Shown here piece by piece: positions 1-12,790 of a DNA stretch of 64,000 nucleotides (its first letter is position 1; each line of letters opens with the position of its first letter). Source of the DNA: Cruorifilaria tuberocauda (Eukaryota; Nematoda; Chromadorea; Rhabditida; Onchocercidae); contig JABVXU010000205.1 of NCBI GenBank assembly GCA_013365365.1, positions 30,296 to 94,295 on the forward strand, given 5' to 3'. The notes beneath the pieces were generated by a model. The model worked only from the letters and a program-made list of their open reading frames with translations. It ran no database searches and was not told where the DNA came from. The position numbers were made by a program, and so were the translations under genes.

Positions 1-3000
1 TGAAACTTATTACTACTACGTTTTATCTACCACCCACTTAGACTTTAATTCAGGAGATATTGTTTCAGAGAAATGATGATATTCAGATCAATAACAGAGT
101 GGAGAATTAGAGAAAACTCTACTAATGTTAAAATTGACTATTATCATTAATTATAAATTTCTTTTCCACATTCCTACTACTTAATGATGATTTTAGCGAT
201 GATTAGTTTTTGAAGTAATTAAAGACTGATGTATGTTTAGAAATTAATCATACTCGTGAGAGAAAAAAGTAATTGTATAAGGAATGATTGAGTAGAAAAT
301 ATTTATTATCTGGTGAATTATCACTAAACTCAATCGTCCATGCAAAAACTTCTCTTTTATCAGTCGATGATTTAGTACTCTTTTTATATTAGTTATGATG
401 TTAAGAAATTAAAAAAATTTAGTAGATAAATTAAAGACATTTGCTAAATTTTCGATTTATCCAGATTACATATCTAAGGTAAAAGTTTGTTATGTTGTCG
501 TTAAGAAGTAAGTAAACAGGCAATTCAAAGGATCAATGATTTTATTATCATTGAGTGATATTTCTTCGCGATAACAAAATGATTAAAATCTGTGTAAGAG
601 AGTAAATTTATCATTGAAATTAAAGAACAGATTTCGCAAGAAATTTCTTTCGCTGTTTGAATTTGTCATTTGTTTAAAATATTCTATTCGCCTATATTTT
701 ATTGAATTCAACAAACTGCCATATTTCTAAATTTTCTTAAATATATTTATTCTAACTGCAAAATTTATAATTTTACTTAAAATTTCATAAAAAATTTCAT
801 AAATGAAGTCTAATGGATGATTTGAAATGGTTCCATATGAAATATGAAAGCAGAATAACCGATTCTATCAGTTTGACAAATTTAGCGTAAAAACAGAATC
901 TCTTCTTAATTACTTCATTATTTACACAAAGAAAGGACATTATTTAATTTTCGATCAAAAATTAGCACAAATCGGATCGATCAATAATTTTGTTAAACAA
1001 AGTTAAAAAAATTGAATAGGAATTTGTGATGGAATGAATGCTTGCGATAGTTTCACATTTATAAACACTGACGGTACAAAAATCAGCATTTACGCTTTCG
1101 CGAATTCTTTCACTGACTAAATTGATCTTATCATATCATTTAATAAAGTCAAATAATTTTTATACTCTTTTTCATAGCGCTAACTGATTGAATATTGGAT
1201 AAGGAGTACGGGTAGATAGTGAAACGGTGCGATGTTATTTTTGCGCCACAGCCCGAAGAAATATTTACTTCAAGAAAATACTTGAATAATTGTTATATTT
1301 ATGGGAATTGATAAAATGGACTTGAAGAATGTTGTAAATTTGCCTAATTATGTAAATATTCGCAAATTAATTGTAATTGATAATTGATAAAAAGTGGATA
1401 GTAAATTCTGAAACATTCGTTAATTTTACTAATTGAGATGGAAGTTAATTCGCTCACTTTTATTTTTTCAATTTAAAAATTATTTACTACAAAACTGTAT
1501 CCTACCGGTATAAGCTATTACTGTTTAATTAATTTTTTAACATACTGATAATACATAACATAGTGATGATTTTATCATACGATCTATTCAACACACATTG
1601 TTTTCGAAATCTGTCAAATTTTTAGTTCTAAAATCACGATTAACGGATGACAATAGCGCCCTCAGGACGAAGAAATTTTTGTTTGTTTTGTCCATCACTC
1701 AAATTTACATTTCTTTCAAAATTCCATTTTAATACTGTTAAAAAAAGCAATGTATGGTAAATGTTGAAGAATGTTCCAGAGAGAAGAACTGTAAACTGCT
1801 TGTAATAATCAAATATATTAGCTTTATATGATTATGCTATATTAGGATTATGAAAGAATTGGATAATATATTCAATCTTTAATTTATATAATCATAGAGA
1901 AATTCTTATTTGCATTTTAGCTAAAATTGAAGTATTTTGACAGTATCATCCTCAAATATTGATTGAAAGGTGAAAATTTGAGCCTTCGAAAGACTAATGG
2001 TTAGATTAAGTTCTATAGTCAAAATTTGTTGTCAGGAAATTAACATATGATTATAAAGCTTAAAAGTGAAAATTGAAAATAGTGCTAATGCAATTTATCG
2101 GAATTAATGCAATTTATAACTTTCTGCTAGTCGATCTCCAAGATGAATAGATTTCCTCATTTTATGAATAATTTCGATTTTTATATAAATATTTCAGGGC
2201 ACAAAATTCTATAAATTCTACATCTTTCAAAATTCAACTTCAATATTACCGAGTAACAATAAGCGGTCAATGTTCAAGAATATTTTAGCATGATGACCTC
2301 TATAAGTTATTCTGTAAGTTGTAATGTAATTAAACATATTAGCTTAAATGATTACCTGTTGAAGAAAATTTTAATTTCATTTGTAATATTTAATATATTG
2401 TAATATATTTGTGTGTTAATACATTTGTAATATTTAATACTGTCATATTTGAATTTGAGCTTGATAAGTTTTAACTTTCATTTTCACTAATCACAGGTGC
2501 AATAGCAATAGAGTTACATTATAAGGATTTCCAGAATTTTGATCAAAGAGGAATAGTTTTGTACAAGAATATCATGATCGGTTATTGAACTATGAATTGA
2601 AAATGAGTGAAGTTTAAAGGAAACAACCAGATAAAATGTTTTACTTTTAGAATATTCATTTCAGATTAATCCCTTAGATAGTTAGTCCTCACACTGATAA
2701 CAGTTGCGTAAATTTAATAAATTTTCATAAATGATTACCTCATGTTACTTCATATTTTTTAAAACAGTTCCATTGGTCTGTTGCAGACGATAGTGGTCGA
2801 GTAATTTTGTCCATTTACAATATTTCACGAGAAATCTGTAATAGGTAGATTTGTTGCTTGTGATTCTCGATATCAGTAAACTAGATTTCAAGAATAAATT
2901 ATACATAAGATGATTTACTAAGTTTTGAAATTGTTCGATGGTTTGTTGGGTTGGTTAATTCGGTAGAGGTGAGAATCCGGTTTGAAATAATTTTTAATTA

Positions 3001-3046
3001 TTGTTTCGTCGCTATTTGGTATATCAAAGATTGGAAATTATATTGA

Positions 3047-3081
3047 ATATTTTACAACTGATTATATCAGTTGTAAAATAT
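3047..3081. repeat. Perfect 15-bp inverted repeat, 5-nt loop
   Basis: The left arm ATATTTTACAACTGA (3047-3061) is the exact reverse complement of 3067-3081, separated by TTATA. It would form a short stable hairpin in DNA or RNA. No gene is close, and its role is unknown. Confidence 0.85.
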
Positions 3082-3409
3082 CTTATCGATAAATAGAGAG
3101 ATTTATGAAGCAGAACTCTCAAGTTTTAGTTACAAAAACTTTTTCAAATATTTTTCTACCAGAATCGAATTAAGAAATTTTGAAATTTACAGATAATCAA
3201 AAATGATACCTAATTGTCAAAGAATCCGTGGATAATGTGAAAGTGATCAATAATATGAATGAAATGGGACATTGTGCTAAATTCCCTGTGGTATTTAGAT
3301 CAGAAGAAGCAGTTAGCCTTTTAATGGGAAAAGATTAAAGGTCACATAAATTTTCAATAGCTCATTCGATGCAAGCCGTTAAAATGGAAACTATGATTCC
3401 CTTCGCTTA

Positions 3410-3458
3410 GATTGAGGAAAGCTAATCTTTAATTAGACAATATTAGCTTTCCTCAGTC
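3410..3458. repeat. 17-bp inverted repeat with one mismatch
   Basis: The arms at 3410-3426 and 3442-3458 pair over 17 positions with one mismatch (core TGAGGAAAGCTAAT), leaving a 15-nt loop. The stem is shorter than a typical pre-miRNA stem, so a miRNA call is not supported. Confidence 0.8.
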
Positions 3459-3969
3459 TTACTCTGTGATACGATATGGCGCTAAAATCTCAACAAAAAT
3501 AATAAAATTTTCTAATGCATTAATAGCTTACTTGCAGAATTTTATTGGTAATTCCCTCTGCTAAATGTATTTTACCATATCTTACTGAAATGCAAAACCT
3601 CTAACTACGGTATTTTTATTGTCTAAAAAATTTTCATAGATTGATTTTATCAAGTCTAATTTCCCACCAGTTTTCTTCGCATCAATCATTCTGTATTTCT
3701 TTGTTTCTCTAATTCTGAAATCAATCTGTTGATCATCTCATTCATTTTTATAGCTTTTAAAAACTTATTAATCTATTTTATCTTTAATAAGGATTCCGTT
3801 AAAAAAATGGTAAAACTTGGTGACAGTTCAGTTTGCAACACTCTGAACTCAAGATAACATATATTAATGAGTGCTATCAAATTTCATTTTCTAATGATGC
3901 TTCTCGTTCCTTTTTAAGGAACTTTTTAAGACATAAAGAATGTGTTACTGTACTTACGTCATTATAACA

Positions 3970-5661
3970 CTACAAAAAAAATTCTGTCAACGAATTAATG
4001 CACATAATTCTCGTGTTCATGATAAGATATTCTCTTCTAATGTTGTTCTTCAGAAGATGGATAATTTGAATTTCAAGAGATGAAACGATGTTTACACTTT
4101 TCGATTCAGTTTCCGTCGTAATAGCGAAGAAGCAGCTATCTTCAGTAATATTATATATGCACGTGTTTGAAATTGTAGTCCAATATCTCAACGCATGTAA
4201 TTCTCACTAATTCAGCCTAACGATTTAGGTATTCTTCTTTAATTACCACTTTTGTTTAAATTCAATTTTAGCAATTCTAATTAATTGTTGAAAACAGAGA
4301 TTACCTTAATGATAACGCACGACAATGAGGAGTGCAATATTGTTAGCTTTTCGCTATTATGTTTTGAGAAATTTTTTCTTCTGTACATTCTTTTTCATTT
4401 CCACCTGTTACCTCAAACAGATTTTCATTGCATTAAAATATAGTAATGATTTGAAAAACGTTACTATTAAGATAACTTTATTATTTGCTACGAAAGGCAA
4501 TTTTTCCAGAATTTTGCAAAATATTGATTCCTTTTTGCCATTGATAAATAACTAATTGATGGCCAAATACCATTTTCATTTTTCTCATTTTCTCATTTTT
4601 GTATTTGCATACAGTTTTTATATTATTCATTTGCTATTAGATCAATTGCAACTTGTTGATAATTCCATTTTACTTCGTTGCATAAAGAATTGATAAATAT
4701 ATTTATTAAAGCTTTTCAAAAAAATTTTATTTGTAAGTTTTTTCGAGAAATAATTCGCGGATAAATGAGAAGTAATTATTGAGTTATATTAATATCAGTA
4801 AAGTATAAAAGGGACAAATAACAAAGAGCGAAAAATTTTCGTATTTCGGTTTCAATATGCCATAAGCATGAGATTATAAATTGATTAAGTGGAGAAAAAC
4901 GAAATCGTTGGTGTCAGCTATTATAAATGTCAAAGTAGGAACAGATGAACAGGTCAACAACGACCAGGTAAAATCTGTTTCCTCCCATCTATTCCTAGAT
5001 TGCATCCGTTATTCTACTCACCAAATGAATTCATCGTGATAATGATTAATATTATGCTTCTCAATATTCACTTCTGTATAGCTTTCATTCCTCACTACCA
5101 GCGATATTACTTAATCAGTTGATATCTCCATCATTTAGCATCACAGAAAAGATGATAGATTGAATATCCTATAGATGATACTACTCAATCATTCCGTACA
5201 AGTGATTACTGGTATGCCATCTTCGGAAAGATATTCAATCAAAAGTTTCATCATTTCATCTTTACAAGAAGTTAACGTAATAATTGTGAACCAAAGAGAT
5301 TTCGTTAATAGTGAAAATAACCTGCAGATTAAATAGGGCAAGCTAATTGTATCACCGCTGGATGAACCATTTTCATACATTCCGAATCTATTAACATATC
5401 TTGTAATCTAACGAGACTCTGCAAAATTTAGCAAACACTGCGCAAACCGCAGGCTCAAATTTGATTTGCTAAATTTTCAAAAGTAGCGATAGATGACAGT
5501 GTTTTTATCTGTGCTACTAGTATCTGCATGTTTGTGAAAATACTAATTCTATGTAACGTTGATTTATAGTCAGTCAGTGAAGTTTGTGGTGATGTTAAGG
5601 TTCTAAATGTCAACGAAAGATTAGATTCTTCGAGGAGAGAAATGTATTTATTGAAAAGCAT
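3970..5661 (-). other. Cluster of minus-strand open frames, possible unknown gene
   Basis: Three open frames of 60-73 codons lie close together on the minus strand (5661-5455, 5380-5189, 4191-3970). The upstream two have non-repetitive, protein-like composition. I could not connect them with splice sites in matching phase, and none carries a motif I recognise. They may be exons of an unrecognised gene, decayed exons, or chance frames in AT-rich DNA. Low confidence. Confidence 0.15.
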
Positions 5662-6053
5662 AGCATAAAATTTGTAACTTTACAATCTTCGACGATCTTA
5701 TCCGAAATTTCCCAAGCTTATCAGTCAAGTGTACCATGATAGCTGAGAAATTAATGAAATGATTTCAAATTCCAAAATCCAATATGAGTTTATCCTCACA
5801 AAAAACACTACGTGTAATATCGCTTTCAAAAAGCTTCTACCTATGATCATAAATGTGACATGTTTTCATTCTGTAGAATGGAATCAAAAAATACAATCTT
5901 TCATTTCCTTTCAGGAAGTTAATTACAATTGCGACGGATACGAGCAAAGGCTACGAGAACAAATAATCATTTGCATATGGGAAACAAATTATTTTTACTT
6001 TTTCCTCTTGTCTTCTCCATCAATCTTTTCGGCTACAACACTTTGCGTCATGC

Positions 6054-6212
6054 TGACGTCATCATCCTAAACCTGATTCCAATTACTCTTTCGTCAGAAA
6101 GTTGAAATGTCATTTCATATTTCAGTTACATTCATCTTTAATTTATGATCGTAAATCAATGTCAACGTCACGTTTTGTAATAATCACGAGTCAAAACGTG
6201 ACGTTGACATTG
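6054..6212. promoter_or_regulatory. CRE-like TGACGTCA plus perfect 21-bp hairpin of ACGTCA/TGACGT
   Basis: A consensus CRE/ATF site, TGACGTCA, occurs at 6054-6061, with a TGCGTCA just before it. About 100 bases on, a perfect 21-bp inverted repeat (6157-6177 and 6192-6212, 14-nt loop) carries CAACGTCACG in one arm and its complement CGTGACGTTG in the other. These CG-containing strings stand out in this AT-rich DNA. bZIP (CREB/ATF) proteins bind TGACGTCA, and the ACGTG in the arms also fits a HIF core. Regulatory function is inference; the structure itself is seen directly. A small mobile-element relic or a transcribed hairpin is possible instead. Confidence 0.45.
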
Positions 6213-6464
6213 TTGCTGCCATTTACTCTTCGATATCCTATCTTATCTCCACCAGTCATTATCCACAGCTTATCATTGTTTATATAGCATCAATGTGAAA
6301 TGAATAAATTCGATATGTGATATGTTTATTAGTACTGTGAGATTCTTTACGACTAATTATTAAGTGTTAACTCCGAAATGACTTTAAAGAATGCTGTGTT
6401 TTCGAAATTTTTGATATTTAAAAGATAGGAAAGTAATTGAATTATCGTAGCAAAAATTGTGCAT

Positions 6465-6605
6465 TTAAATACTGTACATTTAACTGTACGTCAAATAAAT
6501 ACTGTAAGAAGATACTGTACATTAAACACATATTGTACATTAAAAACATACTGGACATTAAAAACATGCTGTACATCTAAATACTTTAAATAAATGCTGT
6601 AAAAA
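6465..6605. repeat. Degenerate ~20-nt tandem repeat, core ACTGTACATTAAA
   Basis: Five to six imperfect copies follow each other of a unit close to ATACTGTACATTAAAAAC, with variants such as TACTGGACATT and TGCTGTACATC. This is a short minisatellite with no coding potential. Confidence 0.7.
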
Positions 6606-6646
6606 TGCAAACAAATTAAACCAATACTATCCACTAATTACTGATC

Positions 6647-6732
6647 AATAGTTCAATTGGAATAAGAGTGAAGCTTAAAAATGATATGATTACAATCTTT
6701 TCATTTTATTCCTATGAGCCAATTGAACTATT
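6647..6732. repeat. 86-nt imperfect hairpin with 14-bp terminal stem
   Basis: AATAGTTCAATTGG (6647-6660) is exactly complementary to 6719-6732. The inner flanks (AATAAGAGTGAA against TTCATTTTATT) also pair partly after a bulge. Size and shape are loosely miRNA-precursor-like, but no known miRNA sequence is recognised. Confidence 0.5.
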
Positions 6733-7352
6733 TGCTTCGAGAATTATCAAAAAGAAACATCAAATCATTAGCCAAGTATTTACCGAAATTGGTGGAAGAA
6801 AAAACAAAACATAGAATCCTATAAGGATAATGATTTGAATTGGGAAAACATTTAATATCTTACGGATTGTCAATTATGAATTGAAATGTTACGATCTCTA
6901 GACAGAAGATATGATATTATCAAGTGATATAGTGCAGTGATTATGAAAGTAATTATCATCTATAAAATGAAACTGGAGCAATTCTATTGCTTACATACCT
7001 GAGCACATATTGTTTTCTTCCCACACCTTCTCAGCCATATTTCGTAAAAACATTCTCTTATTTTAAAGGGAAACGTTAGAAGCGAAAATGCTTCTACAAA
7101 TTTAGCATTCATATTTTAGCAACTAACATTGAAATGTTGTAAATCATAGTAAGAAAAAATTTCTGCATGGCTATTCAGTAAAATGCAAAGTTATTTGTTT
7201 AGTTTGAGAAATATACAAAAAGTTTCATTTTTGTGCAGAAATAATTTTTTTACTTTTTTTCAACATCCTAAAAACACTGTAATTTCGAAGAGAAATGGCA
7301 AACGTAAGCATAAGCATTGACTGAATTAATTTATTAACTGAAATCACATGGA

Positions 7353-9744
7353 TTAATTACTCCAGACAACTTCATAAGTGAAGTGTTGATCAGATACAAG
7401 CCATTTATTGTAGTCTTTCATCCATTCACTGTTGAGAATTGTATGGTAGTTACCACGGATGCGATAATCATCGTTCATCAAGCATAATATTAAAGTACGT
7501 GCAGCACGTGATAGAAAATCTCCGGAAAAAAACATATCATTTGTTGTTTTTCTATCTTTATCATACGGATCCTGAAAAAGAAGTTCATCGCTTTCTTCAG
7601 GAAAACCGATTTTATTAATAGTTCATAATTTTAAATATTTCAAATAAAAATATTGACAGAAAACGACAAACATGTGGCCATTTTCCGATAAGCATCGTAT
7701 AGAGTAATACACCCATCGAATACCAATCACTAGCATACGCGTCATATGGAAAATGTCTGAATTCAGATTCTCATACTGATAAAATCATTCCCGAATAAAA
7801 AGAATAATTTTGATTAAAATTACTAGTAAGTAATAAGTGTGTTTACAGTAGTTACAAATTTATTTAGCAATTCTACTTAGATTCAATGAAATGCAAATTT
7901 GAAATGATTATTTTATCAGTGAGTTAAAGTAATTTCTCTTTTTTGATTATCAAATAAATAATTTTGGACATTTTGCTTTCTAAGAAAAATACAGGTTGAC
8001 GGTGACATTTTGCTTTGTTTCCAAACCAAAAATAGAAATCAAAAATAGATTTGTCGATTTAAAACTAACTTAACAATTTCTGGTGATGAATACGGTTTTG
8101 TGCCACAAAAAGATTCCGACAGCTCATTCCGGTTGATATAACGAGCAAAACCAAAATCGGTAAGTTTTACATTGCCATTTGAATCCAGAAGCACATTTTC
8201 AGCTTTGATATCACGATGGACAACACCTCGATCATGAAGATAATGAACTGCCTCTGTTAGTTGACGAAATAAACGACAACCATGTGGGAATTCTGATAAT
8301 GAACTTCGATTCTCATTAATTATCCAAGGTAATTAAACTCTCATTAATTTATAACAATAAAAGTCAATGTTTATTTCTCTCTATTTTCCATTATTCATTA
8401 CTTTGTTATTTTTCAAATACGATATATATACATATATAAGCATTCATGATTAGATGAAATGAATGAATAGAGCAAATTTATTTTAAAAAGTTTGATTACC
8501 AGGAATTTTTTTATTTTTGAGGATTAGATGTAGCAAAGTTCCGGAGGGATAATATTCACTGATAATAGCAATTTTAGTTGGATGAGGTGCTTGGATTGTT
8601 AGCGCCTAAACTGTGATAAGAGATAGATGAGCTTTCGTTATAATAAAAACTTATCATTTTTATATATGCGATAAATAAACTACCAATTTGACAAATCTTC
8701 ATCTTAACAAACTTTTAAACTAAATTTTTAAAGAAAGATATTTCAATCGACAGGTAAGCAAGCAGTTGAAAAGTTTATAGCGAATATGAGAGAAAGTGAT
8801 ATAACCTACATGAAATACGATTCATTACTCCTATGCTGGTCAGAAGAAAAATGATTAAAATCAATTTGTAGAAATTATGAATTGAATAATTAATTAGCCA
8901 TAATAAGTTGCTATGTCTAATTATGAATTAATTATAAGACTAAATAAAGTTTACTTCATCCTTTTGTAAACTACTAGATATCGATCACAAACATACACGG
9001 GCGATATGTGGATGTCGAGCTATTTGGGTAAAGAATAACTCCCGAGGTAAGAATTTTTCAGCAACCGATTTCGGTAATGCGCTTACATTGATCATTTTTA
9101 TAGCAACTAAGCGTTTATAACTGCAAGTAAAGCGTTTCAAGTCCATAAATGAAGATTTTGTCTAATAATCCTTAAAATTATTGATAATGAATTTATCACT
9201 ATCACTAGTTCACTTCTTAACATTTATAATTTTCTGGAAAGAATCGCATAAGATCCATGCGTCAGATAATTGTTAATCACTGATATATCTCAGATGAGTT
9301 TGGATATTGCCAGATCAATGCAATTATATTTCTAATACTTTATTAATTCACTAATTATTTCGCTTTTGCTTGTTATTTTTTACTTACTGATAATTATCTC
9401 ACTCAGACGATTCATTTAACGCATGGATTAGAATAAGATTTATCGATTAATCAATTTCAAATTATTACTTTAATTGATAAATTCTGGGTAATTCAGAAAG
9501 CTATTTCTAAGATTCTAAGCGAATATATCGAAGACTGATTACAAATGATAAACGCATTATTCAGACCAGTCAGAGAGAGGAAATTAATTGAAATCACAAA
9601 CAGGCCTGATCTAACACAGTAAACAGTAGAATGAGAAGTTCGAGCAATCCGCGATTCCACAGACCCATCAATGGAACGCAGAACACTGTCAAGTGCTAAC
9701 TCCGTCGACACCGAACTATCTGATAGACCACCGTACTCTGTCAT
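7353..9744 (-). CDS. Testis-specific serine kinase (TSSK)-like protein kinase
   Basis: Six exons, 9744-9602, 9120-8997, 8605-8500, 8292-8070, 7756-7672 and 7571-7353, join in matching phase to 299 codons plus stop. The kinase domain fills nearly the whole protein. It shows the ATP-binding lysine in VAIKMI, FLPREL of the alpha-C helix (typical of TSSKs), the catalytic loop VVHRDIKAEN, the DFG segment LTDFGFARY, the activation-loop end YSSPEIVK and DWYSMGVLLYTMLIGKWP. The enzyme should phosphorylate Ser/Thr. TSSKs act in male germ cells; a sperm role here is inference. The P-loop position reads IARTSHSTVYCV, so all the usual glycines are missing while the other catalytic residues remain. ATG 9744 was chosen because a TTTCATTATAG acceptor, perhaps for a spliced leader, lies about 50 bases upstream. 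An in-frame ATG at 9819 would add 25 residues. Confidence 0.92.
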
Positions 9745-12150
9745 TTCATACAATAGCAATGCGTTATTCTCTGTATTTTTTGATTTATCGATATTGCTAT
9801 AATGAAATTTTTCATTCAATTATTAATTTATCAGATATTACTTTACGAATTTACGCTTACTACGATAGTTATGCAAAAAAAGTTAATAATTTGCTAAAGT
9901 AAGTTTGATTGATAACAGCTATCTTAGCGATAGACGGTTATGAGCAGAAATTGAATTTAGACATTTCTAGCAGCTCTTACTTTTTTTAAAATCTTCTTTT
10001 CAGTATTACAGGTAGCGAAATCGTAGTAGCAATGACATGCATTTTGTGTTTTCTATCTTTAGCTGATATTACTAATATTAAGCAATGATAATATCTTACT
10101 TCCAAAAAATTTATGAACATCCTTTTATTTAATTTATATTTTTATTTAAATTATCAAACAATCAAATAATCGTCAGTATCTTTATGTCTATATAATTAAA
10201 ATGAACACCACGTTTACAATTCTACGATTTGATATTTCTTTTAAATTTTAAAGTTTTAATAATATTAGTTTCATCAAAGTTTGCCTTTAAAGTTTTAATT
10301 TTTATTTCCAGCAATCTTTAGCAGTATTTCAGCAAATGGAATTTGAAAATTAATATTCCGGAGGTTATCATTCTTTGTTTTATAAAATTCTTCGGCAAAC
10401 ATGGAAGACAGCTCGAAATCAGCTCCAGAAAAGCATGAACAATTAGTTGCGTGAGGTGAGTCATTTGAAATAGTATATTAGGCGATAAATATTAAAGAAC
10501 TAATAATTTATTGCCACGATTCTATCAACGCGGTGCCAAGTCTGAACCATTTCCGGTAATTTAATGATTTCATTAATTAAAAAAAGAAATGAACGTCTGC
10601 ATGGTGATTCAACCTTAGCAAAAATTTAAAAAAGCTTGTTTCCTAATAAATTTCAGTAACTGATTTTCTTTAAAATAAGGTACTAAGAAACAAGGTACTT
10701 TTTTTAATTGTAGCAAGTAATGGTTAACTAATATTGTTGCTACAATAATTTTGTAATTTAGAGTGAAACGAGAAGAAAATCATCTTAACCACTGATTTCA
10801 ATCACTTTTATCTCTGTGATATTATTTTAATTGACCTTGAAATGAAGAAAGAATAAAGAAGGAAAAACCTGAAACAAAGAAATTGATGAAAACGGACGAG
10901 GCAACAGGTTTATCATTCGTCCATCAATTTCACATACGAAATATCGAACTTCGAATATATCTTATATTTATTTATATTATATATGTCATATTATCATGAT
11001 AAACGTTACGCCTTAAATTTTTTAGTAGAAAAAGATCATTTCTTACTTTGATTGAATAGTAATTAAAAGTATTAGTAAGGAAATACAAGTAAATGGAAGA
11101 GAAATAAGGAATAAGTATGTATGGGATTGATTACAGGAGAAGAAAAATGAAATGGAAAAATATAAATTTGTTGTTTCTTGTAATCTAATAGATCTCTTTG
11201 ATCAATCTTTAAAGTCTAACTTTAATTAAGCAATACTTTTTAGTAAAGTAAAATTATAAATACATATACTTGGAGGAGAAAAGAAGAAACCCACTTGTCT
11301 TAACCTAAAAATAATTATATTTATTTTCTGATATGTAATTACCTGGAGATGTTATATTAAAATCATTGCTTTTCATTATTTCGAAATGCTCGTTAGCTTA
11401 CTTATCATATTTCATGCTATAAGTATGCTTTAATATAAAATTAACTTTGAATGAGAAGTGATAGAAAGGATGATACTGTGATATGTTATCAAATGCTTTA
11501 ATATCATTTCGAAACTGAATAATAGTCATCAAGAAGATAATAGAAAATTCTTATAGAATTTAAGAGAGTAAATTTTATACTTTTATGCGAAAGACATTCG
11601 TTAGATGATTGTAGGATGAAAATTTCAGGTTTTTTTTTCTTGCGAAATGAATGATTAATGGAAACGAACCGGAAAATGGGGTGGAGGTCGAAAACATTTT
11701 AGGGAAGGCATAGTTAACGAATTCAATGATTAAATTTGATTTTTTTTTCCACCCATGATACCAACATGACAATCATATCAAGTGAACCACTTGATCTTTG
11801 CTCAGTGAAGTGGGGAGTGGTTTGGTCATTGTAAGATGAGATTATAAAATGTTAGGATTGACGAAACTATTGCCGAATTTACTTGTTTTCAACAAATTAT
11901 CACTACAATACTTGAAGCTTCTATTATCTCTTTATCTATCATTTCATGATCACTGCAGATTTCCTTATCAAGCTTCTCTTCTATCATTCATGATAAAAAG
12001 GAAATGTTATCTAAAGAAGTGTAAGATGTGTTTTTTGATAATGATAATCATCCGGTATAGAGTTATCTCAATGTAGTAATTATGACTGATGTTTAAGATT
12101 CAATACATTCCATTAACTGAATTAACATAACTTATATTACAGTTGCAGAG
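9745..12150. other. Intergenic region between kinase and peptide cluster
   Basis: No gene recognised. At 10401-10454 a short ATG frame (17 codons) ends just before a good GTGAGT donor, and 10515-10550 is relatively GC-rich; these may be exon relics or an untranslated exon. The small frames at 11575-11772 (-) and 11849-12076 (+) have no domain or splice support. Confidence 0.4.
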
Positions 12151-12790
12151 ATGTCTACAGTATTACCTGTATTTATCATCGTTATCATTGCGGTTATGGT
12201 AGACTCTCTACCACATCTCAATAATCCTGAAATGACAGATAATATGGATCACCTGTAAGTGATTTCTTTCTTTATATTGAGACTTTCACTTCAAGATTAT
12301 TGATACATTTAATTTCAGATAATTTATTGAATTACTCAAATACTTTGTGCCTAATTCCTCTAATATTTTACTTTTTGCTTCATTATACTTTTTTTATTTC
12401 TCAAATTCTGCTGTCTATCATATTTGCTTCTGAATTAGTTTAAATTTCTTATTTTAGAAATTTAAATTTGCGAAATTAATAGTAAATATTTCAATGCTTT
12501 CCACATTTTAGATTTAGTTTGATTTGAAAATAATTATCTATCATTGTTTTTCATTTTATTTAATTAGACTATATCTATTATATGAAAATATATATTTCAG
12601 GAGAAGAGTGAAAAGACAATGGGGTTGGGGTTGGTCTCCATACTCATCATATAAAATCAAAACACCTTTTTTCAAATTTAAAATCAAAAGACCGAATTTT
12701 GGTTCTCCGTTTGGTTATGGTCATCCATACGGTGGCGGATTTGGACATTTCGGACATATGCCATACTTTGGAGGATATGGCTGGATTTAG
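12151..12790 (+). CDS. Secreted Gly/aromatic-rich peptide precursor A (RRVKR site)
   Basis: Two exons, 12151-12254 (104 nt) and 12601-12790, give 97 residues. The ATG follows a TTGCAG acceptor by three bases, suggesting trans-splicing. Residues 1 to about 19 form a hydrophobic signal peptide (VLPVFIIVIIAVMV). A short acidic propeptide of about 15 residues follows, then the processing site RRVKR encoded at the start of exon 2. The predicted mature peptide (about 57 residues) starts QWGWGW, contains the alternating basic/hydrophobic segment YKIKTPFFKFKIK, and ends in a Gly/His/Tyr/Phe-rich tail. The kexin/furin-type cleavage, secretion and basic mature peptide are family-free inference. The architecture resembles nematode neuropeptide-like or antimicrobial precursors (caenacin/NLP type), but I recognise no specific family. 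It is paralogous to the gene at 14059. Confidence 0.8.

Larger units (their letters stand above)
1..3969. other. AT-rich stretch without recognisable gene
   Basis: No exon chain with matching phases and no known protein motif was found on either strand. A less AT-rich patch near 1190-1260 has an open frame of about 57 codons on the minus strand, with no recognisable motif and no convincing splice sites. Two hairpins are listed separately. The rest is ordinary AT-rich nematode intergenic or intronic DNA. Confidence 0.5.
5662..7352. other. Intergenic region rich in short repeats
   Basis: This stretch lies downstream of the minus-strand kinase gene. It holds the CRE/hairpin cluster, a short tandem array and a long hairpin (listed separately). 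A TTTCAG-preceded open stretch at 5915-6070 (+, about 51 codons) could be a terminal exon but has no recognisable motif. Confidence 0.4.

Noticed and set aside
4325..4555. 76-codon hydrophobic open frame (+)
   Set aside because: Low-complexity Phe/Leu/Ile content from AT-rich DNA, with no splice signals or motif.
6102..6287. 61-codon open frame (+) across the 21-bp hairpin
   Set aside because: It is created by the inverted repeat; the two arms give unrelated residues and no family is seen.
6647..6732. Candidate microRNA precursor
   Set aside because: The stem is interrupted by a large asymmetric bulge and no known nematode miRNA sequence is recognised; kept only as a hairpin.
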